Origin: Sphingomonas sp.
GTDB taxonomy: Bacteria; Pseudomonadota; Alphaproteobacteria; Sphingomonadales; Sphingomonadaceae
Length of the DNA: 21,343 bases
Assembly: GCA_003248865.1 (NCBI GenBank)
Contig: QFPK01000032.1
Span: forward strand, 1-21,343
Reading direction: 5' to 3'
Both the position numbers and the translations under genes were made by a program. This document shows, piece by piece, positions 1-6,129 of this stretch (position 1 is the stretch's first letter; every line of letters starts with the position of its first letter). The notes below the pieces were generated by a model. The model did not search any database and was not told where the DNA came from. It saw only the letters and a list, made by a program, of their open reading frames with translations.

Positions 1-479
1 CCACCCGGCGCGGTCTGGCCGTAAAGCGCGCCCGAAGGCCCCTTGAGCACTTCGATCTGTTCCAGCGCATAGGAGTCGAAGCCCGGCCGCGTCCATTGTC
101 CACCCGAAGGCAGGCGCAGGCCGTCGACGAAATTATTGTTGGACGAAAAGCCGCCTGCGCCAAAGCCGCGCACCGACACTTCGTCGACGCGGCTGTCCAC
201 GCCCCAGCTTTCTGACTGCACGCCCGCCGTATAGGCCAGCGCATCGGCGATCGTCGGAGAGGCGCGCAGATTGATCTCCTCGCGGCTGATGATCGAGATC
301 GACTGCGGCGACTCGATGATCGGCGTGGCGCTCTTGGTCGTCGAAATGGCCGACGACTGACCGGTCGCGGTGACGATGATGATGTCGTCGCGGTTCGCCT
401 CCGCGGGCGCCGCCTGTGCATGGGCGATGGTGGACGTGCCCGCCAGAATGAGGGCGGTGGCGATGGAAATTCTGCGCAT
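1..479 (-). CDS. TonB-dependent siderophore receptor, N-terminal part (runs off window)
   Basis: The reverse strand from the ATG at 479 stays open to the window edge, giving about 159 residues. It begins with a Sec signal peptide (MRRISIATALILAGTSTIAHAQA), followed by a TonB-box-like stretch (DDIIIVTATGQ) and a plug domain. Plug landmarks are SPQSISIISREEI, TIADALAYTAGVQ, VRGFGAGGF and LEQIEVLKGPSGALYGQ. The 'ESPQSISII' and 'EVLKGPSGALYGQTAPGG' blocks are typical of the FhuA/FcuA siderophore receptor family (TIGR01783-like), so ferric-siderophore uptake across the outer membrane is the likely role. An AGGGGA ribosome site lies 8 nt before the ATG. The beta-barrel lies outside the window, so intactness cannot be judged. 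It is transcribed away from the neighbouring plus-strand operon. Confidence 0.88.
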   Translation of the reverse strand, partial: MRRISIATALILAGTSTIAHAQAAPAEANRDDIIIVTATGQSSAISTTKSATPIIESPQSISIISREEINLRASPTIADALAYTAGVQSESWGVDSRVDEVSVRGFGAGGFSSNNNFVDGLRLPSGGQWTRPGFDSYALEQIEVLKGPSGALYGQTAPG

Positions 480-504
480 GATGATCCCCTAAATTCGGGG
501 CTGA

Positions 505-529
505 GCTAATGCGAATAGGTCGCGTTAGC
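505..529. promoter_or_regulatory. Fur-like inverted repeat upstream of siderophore receptor
   Basis: The arms GCTAATGCGA (505-514) and TCGCGTTAGC (520-529) are complementary at 9 of 10 positions around a 5-nt spacer. The element sits 26-50 nt upstream of the receptor ATG, where a repressor would block transcription. The AATGCGAAT core resembles Fur-box variants upstream of iron receptors in other proteobacteria. Assignment to Fur is inferred from the receptor family and is not proven. Confidence 0.45.
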
Positions 530-862
530 AACCTTGGAGATATTTCAGCTTCTTTGCAGGATGTTCCAAAGCGCCTGTTTGGGCGTCGGAGCAGAGCAAT
601 ATCAGCCATTTCCTCGCGGGTTGTCTATTACGCTGACCGGACGGGACGCGTTCCTACACTGTCGACAGGAAGTGGCTTTTTAGAAAATCAACGTCATTTG
701 AGCAGCATTTTCGGAGGTAATCTGTAACTAATGAATTTGGCCTTTTCGTTGCGTTCTTCTGCAACAACCTGTTCATCAGCCTTTCACAACAGCCTATGAG
801 AAGCTCTCGTTATGCCGGTGGGGCCCGCACGGTTACGCTCGTCTCATTCAAGGGAGGCGACG
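530..862. other. Divergent intergenic region, no convincing gene
   Basis: This stretch separates the minus-strand receptor from the plus-strand LLM remnant and should hold the plus-operon promoter. The short open frames in it lack ribosome sites and recognisable protein features. Visible elements are a perfect 10-bp palindrome CTGTCGACAG (659-668), a GTTGC/GCAAC inverted repeat (748-752 and 761-765), and a TCATTTGA octamer (694-701) that also occurs in the inverted repeat at 10552-10575. An AGGGAGG ribosome site at 851-857 serves the start at 863. Confidence 0.5.
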
Positions 863-1327
863 ATGGCCGACGAAACGCACAGCCAACTGCATCAGGGCGC
901 GATCCTGGAGGGGGCGGGTGGCAACCCGTCGAGTTGGCTCGATCCCGAGCCTATCAATATCCTCGCCGACCCGAAGCCTATCATTGCCGACAGCGATGAG
1001 AAGGCTCGCGCGATCGAAGACGCTGGTCGCGAAGCGCTCGACCACAGCTATATGGGGCACGCCAAGCGGATCATCCAGACAGCGTAGGAGGCGGGTGTGA
1101 CACTGGGCCTGGCCGTCGATCGCTTCGGTGATTGGCGCTCGCAATTCGCCGGTTCGCCCGAACCGTTCCGCCGCTTCCGTGAGGAGGTGGTGCCGATCCT
1201 GCAAGCGCGGGGTCTGTTCCGCACCGAATATGCGCATGACACGCTGCGCGGCCATCTTGGCCTGCCGGTGCCGGAAAACCGCCACGGCGCCATTCTGCCT
1301 TCGCCCGCTGCTGTTGCCGCCGAATGA
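863..1327 (+). pseudogene. Remnant of LLM-class flavin monooxygenase (NtaA/SnaA/DszA family)
   Basis: One reading frame runs from an ATG at 863 with a strong AGGGAGG ribosome site to a TGA at 1325-1327, broken by a single in-frame TAG at 1085-1087. The first ~26 codons (QLHQGAILEGAGGNPSSW) resemble the family N-terminus (compare LKLGAFLSGHGSHNASW in the intact copy at 4752-6116). Codons before the TAG (INILADPKPIIADSDEKARA) loosely match the internal 'ILPGISVYVGQDAGEARA' block. The last third (EEVVPILQARGLFRTEY, then LRGHLGL) is the classic C-terminus. About 155 codons remain of roughly 450, so the FMN- and substrate-binding middle is lost. Its TGA overlaps the next ATG (ATGA), so translating it may still couple to the flavoprotein gene. 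The C-terminal match is clear; the N-terminal matches are short and less certain. Two small hypothetical genes (863-1087 and 1097-1327) are the alternative reading. Confidence 0.58.
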
Positions 1328-2919
1328 ACGAAGCCGCGCCGATCACGCGCAGCGCCGATGTCCTGATCATCGGCGGCGGCATGGCGGCCTGCTGGGCAGC
1401 GATCATGGCGGCACAGGCGGGTGCCGAGGTGCTGCTGGTGGACAAGGGCTTTGTCGGGACCAGCGGCGTCACGGCGACCGGCGGCCCCAATCATTGGTGG
1501 GTCGCGCCGGAACCGGGACGGCGAGAAGCTGCGATCGAGGAGCGTTACGCCCGCAGCTTTGGCCTGGCCGAACGGGACTGGATGGCGCGCATCATCGATG
1601 AGACCTGGCGTGCCCTGCCGCAACTGGCGGGCTATTACCCCTTCGCCGGCGACGGCCGGGGCGGCACGTTCTACTCCGGTGTGCGCGGGCCGGAATATAT
1701 GCGCGCCCTGCGTCGCTTTGCGCAGGATGCCGGTGTCACCCTACTGGATCATCATCCTGCGCTGGAACTGCTGCTGCATGCCGATGGATCGGTGGCGGGG
1801 GCGGCTGGCTATGCGCGGCTGAAGCAACAGGCCTGGACAGTGCGCGCCGGTGCAGTCGTGATCGCGACCGGCGGCTGCGCCTTCCGATCCGGGCTGATCG
1901 GCAGCCATGGCAATAGCGGCGATGGATTGCTGATGGCGGCGGAGGCCGGCGCGGTCCTGTCGGGCATGGAATTTTCCATATCCTATTCCCTCTCGCCGGC
2001 CTGGAATTCGACCCGGACGCTGCCCTATTTCGCCGCCCGCTTCTTCGATGCCGAAGGCCGCGAACTGGACGTGCCGCCACCGATGAGCGGGGAGGCGGCG
2101 CATCTGCGTGCCCTGGCCCGCGCGCTGGACGCTGGACCCGTCCTGGCCGACCTGTCCGACGCGCCGGACGCCCTCAAACGGGGCCTGCGCCGCATTCAGC
2201 CCGCCTCGCTCGCGCCGTTCGAGCGCAAGGGGATTGATCTGTTCCGCGATCGCTTCCCGGTGCGACTATTCGGCGAAGGCACGGTCCGCGGCACCGGCGG
2301 GCTGCAGATCGTCGGCGACGGCTGCGAGACCAGCGTCGCCAATCTCTATGCGGCGGGTGACAGCGCCACGCGCGAACTGGTTGCCGGGGCGACGAGCGGC
2401 GGCGGCGCGCAAAATGCGGCCTGGGCGCTGACCTCGGGCCGGATCGCCGGCGCCGCTGCGGCGGCCCATGCGCGTCGGACCGGACGGCGAGGCGACACGC
2501 CGGTGCTGGCGGCCGGCACGGCAGGCCTGCGCCCCGCTTCCACCGCACGGCTCGCCGACGCCCGTGACGGTCTGCCGATCATCCAGGCCGCCACCATCGG
2601 CTATGATGCGGCGCTCTGGCGCAGCGCGGACAAGCTTGTGCGGCACCGGGACGCGGTCGAGGCTGTCTGGCGCACGATCGCGGATCATGGCCGTGCGGAG
2701 GGGCTGGCGGCGGTGGCCTTGCGCGAGCATGCGGCAATGGCGGCGTGTGCGCGCTGGATCGTGGCGGCGGCGCTGGCGCGCGATGAAAGTCGCGGCATGC
2801 ATATGCGCATCGATCGGCCGGGGACCGATCCGGCGCAGCAGAGCCGGCTGCTGGTCGCGGGGCTGGATCGCGTCTGGACTCGTGCGGAACGGTCTGCTGC
2901 GCAGGAGATCGCCGCATGA
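1324..2919 (+). CDS. FAD-dependent oxidoreductase, fumarate reductase/AprA-like flavoprotein
   Basis: A 531-residue flavoprotein of the succinate dehydrogenase/fumarate reductase/APS reductase alpha superfamily. A Rossmann FAD motif lies at residues 13-22 (VLIIGGGMAA), with the acidic ribose-binding D40 in LLVDKG. It is followed by TSGVTATGGPNHWW, the second FAD contact VVIATGGCAF and GNSGDGLLMAAEAGA. A C-terminal FAD block is GDGCETSVANLYAAGDSA followed by SGGGAQNAAWALTSGRIAG. The N-terminus lacks a signal peptide, so it should be cytoplasmic. It overlaps the LLM remnant upstream and the ferredoxin downstream, each by ATGA, which points to a stoichiometric two-subunit enzyme resembling AprAB. 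I know of similar pairs beside sulfonate uptake and LLM monooxygenase genes, so a redox step in sulfur use is plausible. True APS reductase is unlikely because no dissimilatory sulfur gene is nearby. The exact substrate is unknown. Confidence 0.85.
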   Translation: MNEAAPITRSADVLIIGGGMAACWAAIMAAQAGAEVLLVDKGFVGTSGVTATGGPNHWWVAPEPGRREAAIEERYARSFGLAERDWMARIIDETWRALPQLAGYYPFAGDGRGGTFYSGVRGPEYMRALRRFAQDAGVTLLDHHPALELLLHADGSVAGAAGYARLKQQAWTVRAGAVVIATGGCAFRSGLIGSHGNSGDGLLMAAEAGAVLSGMEFSISYSLSPAWNSTRTLPYFAARFFDAEGRELDVPPPMSGEAAHLRALARALDAGPVLADLSDAPDALKRGLRRIQPASLAPFERKGIDLFRDRFPVRLFGEGTVRGTGGLQIVGDGCETSVANLYAAGDSATRELVAGATSGGGAQNAAWALTSGRIAGAAAAAHARRTGRRGDTPVLAAGTAGLRPASTARLADARDGLPIIQAATIGYDAALWRSADKLVRHRDAVEAVWRTIADHGRAEGLAAVALREHAAMAACARWIVAAALARDESRGMHMRIDRPGTDPAQQSRLLVAGLDRVWTRAERSAAQEIAA

Positions 2920-3308
2920 TCGCGCAGATATTCGCAGAGCGCTGCGCCGGTTGCCAGGCCTGTGTTGCGGCCTGTCCCACCCATGTCTTCGACGCCGGAA
3001 CCGATGGCGTGCCGCTGATCGCACGGCTGGATCAGTGCCAGACCTGTTTCATGTGCGAACTCTATTGCCCGGCCGATGCCCTCTATGTCGCGCCCGAGCA
3101 GGAGGGCGGGCCAGGCCTGTCCGCCGCTGAGGCGCTGGCCATGGGGCATGTCGGGCGGCTACGCCATGATTATGGCTGGGATCGCGCTGCACCGCCCGAG
3201 GCGCCGCATCTGCAGGACTTCTGGCAACTCGGCCCCTTGTTGCGCGAAGGGGCGGAGATTGCCGCCCGCCGTTATGCCGCGCGACGGGCGGACACGGACA
3301 TTGCCTAG
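2916..3308 (+). CDS. Two-cluster 4Fe-4S ferredoxin, AprB-like partner
   Basis: A 130-residue protein with two CxxCxxCxxxCP motifs: C10, C13, C16, C20 and C41, C44, C47, C51. Each should bind a [4Fe-4S] cluster, as in bacterial ferredoxins and the APS reductase beta subunit. The remaining ~75 residues carry no recognised domain and include an aromatic- and charge-rich segment (RHDYGWDRAAPPEAPHLQDF). Its start overlaps the flavoprotein stop by ATGA, so it is very probably the electron-transfer subunit of that enzyme. Its stop codon TAG (3306-3308) shares the CTAG tetranucleotide with the stop of the convergent SDR gene. No hairpin separates the two genes. Confidence 0.87.
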   Translation: MIAQIFAERCAGCQACVAACPTHVFDAGTDGVPLIARLDQCQTCFMCELYCPADALYVAPEQEGGPGLSAAEALAMGHVGRLRHDYGWDRAAPPEAPHLQDFWQLGPLLREGAEIAARRYAARRADTDIA

Positions 3309-4030
3309 CGGAAACTATAGCCACCATCGCAGAACAGGGTGGCGCCGGTCATGTTGCCATTGTCGAGCAGGAACAGGGCCGCCTGCGCCTGTTCCTCGAC
3401 ATGGGCGGGGCGCCCGGTCAGGCAAAGTTCGTTCCAATGGGCGTAGGCGGTCTCACGCTGCGGCGCGGGGCGCCCCCGCCACAGGTCGCTGTCGGTTGTG
3501 CCGGGCGACAGGCAATTGACCCGGATCGGGGACAATTCGAACGCCAGGCCGCGCGCCAATCCCTCCAGCGCTGCATTGCAGGCGGCATAGGCCGGCGCGC
3601 CGATCGGTCGGACCGAGGCCGCACCCGACATCAGCACGACCGATGCTGTTTGCTTCAACAGCGGCAAGGCGGCGTGGACGGTCCAATATTGCCCCCAGAA
3701 TTTGGCGTCGAACAGCGCCTCGCTTGTGTCAACATCGCCGTCACGAAAGGCGCCGGTGCGATAGCTGGCGGCCGGGATGAATAGTCCGTCGAGGGCGGGC
3801 GCATCGGCGAAGAAGGCGGCGATCGATGGGCGATCGCCGGTGTCGATGGGGCGGGAGGAGGCCTGCTCCCCCAATATCGCGATGGCGCTGGACAGCCGGT
3901 CGGGCGATCGCCCGCCGATCAGCACCCTGTCGCCGCGTGCGACCAGCAATTTCGCCAGCGCAAGACCGATGCCGCTGCTGCCGCCGACGATGGCATAATG
4001 CCGGCCGGCTTGTTCCCTCGCAGCGCCCAT
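3305..4030 (-). CDS. SDR-family oxidoreductase with Asn at the catalytic Lys position
   Basis: A 241-residue Rossmann protein of the classical short-chain dehydrogenase size. The cofactor motif is VGGSSGIGLALAK (residues 15-27), and GGRSPDRL after beta-2 suggests NADP(H) preference. The active-site serine is S135 (VVLMSGAAS) and the tyrosine is Y148 (APAYAACNAALEG). The residue four after the tyrosine is N152, not the usual lysine (YxxxN, codon AAT). PIRVNCLSPG and a C-terminal FCDGGYSFR complete the fold. The ATG shares a base with the dioxygenase TGA (TGATG), so it is the last gene of the minus operon. Carbonyl or alcohol redox on a pathway intermediate is likely. The missing lysine may mean altered activity, although some uncharacterised SDR subgroups carry this change. 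Confidence 0.86.
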   Translation of the reverse strand: MGAAREQAGRHYAIVGGSSGIGLALAKLLVARGDRVLIGGRSPDRLSSAIAILGEQASSRPIDTGDRPSIAAFFADAPALDGLFIPAASYRTGAFRDGDVDTSEALFDAKFWGQYWTVHAALPLLKQTASVVLMSGAASVRPIGAPAYAACNAALEGLARGLAFELSPIRVNCLSPGTTDSDLWRGRPAPQRETAYAHWNELCLTGRPAHVEEQAQAALFLLDNGNMTGATLFCDGGYSFR

Positions 4031-4710
4031 CAGCTACGCTCGATAGCGACCGTCGGCCGGGTATTGGGATAGATTTGCTCTACCGCCGGCTCGCCAGCCG
4101 CAAGGTTCGGCTTTTTCATGCCATAGGCATTCACCGGCTGCGACCGGTTCACCCACAGGGCATAATGGAGGTGGTCGGCGCGCGGATCGTCGGTATTGGG
4201 ATGGACAAGGATGGTCAGGCCCAGGCTGTTGAGCTGGAGCCAGGGCAGGATCAGCGGCTGCAGGTCGGTGCCGAAGCCGAAATAGAAGGATGGCGTGACA
4301 TGCGGGCCGCGCGGCTCCGCATTCCAGTTGCCCAACTCCACCGCAAAGCGTTCCGCCGTCCATTGCCGGATGCGGACTGCCTTCTCGTAACTATCCTCGT
4401 CGAAATAGATATGGGCATGATAGCTCTTGATATCGGTATAGGCGCGGGGCCGATCGGGTAGACCATGCTCCTCGCCGGGGCGCACCGCCAAGGGGCGGGG
4501 TGTCGGTTCCGTGGTAGTAGCATAGCCCCAGGGGCTCTTGCCCGTATGGGCGGCGATGGCGGCGGGAGAGGGCGCAGGACCGGCGGCAAAGGCCGGCGCC
4601 CCGATCAGGCCACCGGCAGCCGCCAGTCCGCCGGCGCGCAGCAATTGCCGTCGGCCGGGGGAGAGAAGATCTGCCCAATGCTGGTCGATTGGGTCATGGG
4701 TCTGGGACAT
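4030..4710 (-). CDS. Tat-exported DOPA 4,5-dioxygenase family protein
   Basis: A 226-residue protein whose residues ~94-190 match the DOPA 4,5-dioxygenase family (PF08883-type). Landmarks are YHAHIYFD with H98 and H100, GPH (H137), the LPWLQLNS segment, TILVHPNTDD (H170) and ADHLHYALW (H180, H182). The histidines are candidate Fe(II) ligands for extradiol cleavage of a catechol-like ring. Residues 20-42 form a Tat signal (GRRQLLRAGG, then a small hydrophobic core ending AFA), so the enzyme should be periplasmic or membrane-attached and folded before export. Family members I know are usually short cytosolic proteins, which makes the export notable. An AAGGAAA ribosome site precedes the ATG, and the gene lies 41 nt after the LLM monooxygenase. 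The family call is good; the ring substrate is not known. Confidence 0.8.
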   Translation of the reverse strand: MSQTHDPIDQHWADLLSPGRRQLLRAGGLAAAGGLIGAPAFAAGPAPSPAAIAAHTGKSPWGYATTTEPTPRPLAVRPGEEHGLPDRPRAYTDIKSYHAHIYFDEDSYEKAVRIRQWTAERFAVELGNWNAEPRGPHVTPSFYFGFGTDLQPLILPWLQLNSLGLTILVHPNTDDPRADHLHYALWVNRSQPVNAYGMKKPNLAAGEPAVEQIYPNTRPTVAIERS

Positions 4711-4751
4711 GTCCGTTTCCTTGTTCTAAGATTTTGGGGATGAAGCGCCGC

Positions 4752-6116
4752 TCAGTTCCTGACAGCCGCCACTGGCGGGGGACGGGTGAAGCGGTTGTCC
4801 GGGCGATCGAGGCCCAGATTGTCGCGCAGCGTGGCGCCCTCATAGGCGGTGCGAAACAGACCGCGCCGCTGCAGTTCGGGGACAACCTCCTCGACGAAAC
4901 GGTCGACCGATCCATGCAGGTCGGGGAACATGATGTTGAACCCGTCGGCCGCGCCGGCATGGAACCAATGCTCAAAGTCATCGGCAATGTCGCGCGCACT
5001 GCCGAACAGGATGCGATGCCCGCCGGCGACCATCTTGCGCAGCAATTGCCGCACCGTTGGCTGTTCGCGGCGGATCAGGTCGATCACCAGTTGCTGGCGG
5101 CTCTTGTGCGTGTTGGTGACGGGGATTGCGGCGGGCAGTACGACCGGTTCGTCCAGCGGCAGAGTCCACAGGTCGATGCCGATATTGACGAAGCGAGATA
5201 TGCCCTTGAGCGCGGAAACCGGATCGAGCAGATCCTGAAGCGCTTCGTAGCGGGCACGGGCTTCCCCGGCATCCTGGCCGACATAGACCGATATGCCGGG
5301 CAGGATGCGCACGTCACTGCGCTTGCGACCATGGCGGCCGAGGCGCGCCGTGATGTCCGCGCTGAAGGTCAGCGCCTCGTCGATCGTCTGGGCGGCGGTG
5401 AAGATGATCTCCGCTGTCCGTGCCGCGAGTTCGCGCCCGTCATCGGATGAGCCGGCCTGGGCTATGACGGGATAGCCCTGGACCGGGCGGGCTGCGTTGA
5501 GCGGCCCCTGCACCGAAAAGTGGGTGCCCTTGTGGTCGAGCCGGTGGAGCTTGGCGGGGTCGGCCCAGATGCCGCTTTGCTTGTCCTGGACGAAGGCGTC
5601 ATCCTCCCAACTGTCCCACAGGCCCGTGATGACGTCGAAAAACTCTTCCGCGCGCTGATAGCGCTGGGCATGCAGGACATGGTCCTCGCGGTTGAAATTC
5701 TCGCCGCCGCCGAGTGAAGTGACGAGGTTCCAGCCGGCCCGTCCCGCACTTAGATGATCGAGCGAGGCGAGGCGGCGGGCCAGCGTATAGGGTTCGTTAT
5801 AGGTGGTGTTGGCCGTGCTGATGAGGCCGATCCGGCTGGTGACCACGGCCAGCGCGGGTAGCAGGGTCAATGGATCCCAGCGCATTCCCTGTGCCGAGCG
5901 TGCCAGCGAATCCGTGTCGAGATCGGGAATGGCGACGCTGTCGTTGAGGAAGATCGCGTCGAACAGTCCCTGCTCCAGCTTCTGCGCGACGCGAGCATAG
6001 GGGGCAAAGCTGCGCGAGGCATCGACATCTGCCTCCGGTAGGCGCCAGCTCGCATTATGCGAGCCGTGCCCCGACAGGAAGGCGCCGAGCTTGAGCGTGC
6101 CGGAGGGGTGGGTCAT
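4752..6116 (-). CDS. LLM-class flavin-dependent monooxygenase, NtaA/SnaA/DszA family
   Basis: A 454-residue luciferase-like monooxygenase of the usual family length. Landmarks are LKLGAFLSGHGSHNASW (8-24), FDAIFLNDS (52-60), ISTANTTYNEPYTLARR (99-115), HLSAGRAGWNLVTSLGGGEN (121-140), an ILPGISVYVGQDAGEA block, ADGFNIMFPDL and the C-terminal EEVVPELQRRGLFRTAY. These enzymes use FMNH2 from a separate reductase plus O2, and known members attack nitrilotriacetate, sulfones and similar C-N or C-S compounds. No flavin reductase gene is adjacent. The start at 6116 was chosen over the longer frame from 6170 because the latter would lie inside the receptor gene, while GGAG lies upstream of 6116 and the receptor TGA is 13 nt before it. 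Translational coupling within the operon is likely. The decayed copy at 863-1327 belongs to the same family. Confidence 0.9.
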   Translation of the reverse strand: MTHPSGTLKLGAFLSGHGSHNASWRLPEADVDASRSFAPYARVAQKLEQGLFDAIFLNDSVAIPDLDTDSLARSAQGMRWDPLTLLPALAVVTSRIGLISTANTTYNEPYTLARRLASLDHLSAGRAGWNLVTSLGGGENFNREDHVLHAQRYQRAEEFFDVITGLWDSWEDDAFVQDKQSGIWADPAKLHRLDHKGTHFSVQGPLNAARPVQGYPVIAQAGSSDDGRELAARTAEIIFTAAQTIDEALTFSADITARLGRHGRKRSDVRILPGISVYVGQDAGEARARYEALQDLLDPVSALKGISRFVNIGIDLWTLPLDEPVVLPAAIPVTNTHKSRQQLVIDLIRREQPTVRQLLRKMVAGGHRILFGSARDIADDFEHWFHAGAADGFNIMFPDLHGSVDRFVEEVVPELQRRGLFRTAYEGATLRDNLGLDRPDNRFTRPPPVAAVRN

Positions 6117-6129
6117 GCCTGCGTCTCCA

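Noticed and set aside
133..609. 158-residue minus-strand open frame over the receptor start
   Set aside because: It is an out-of-phase shadow: the in-phase frame from 479 gives a proper signal peptide and plug, while this one is Arg/His-rich low-complexity sequence.
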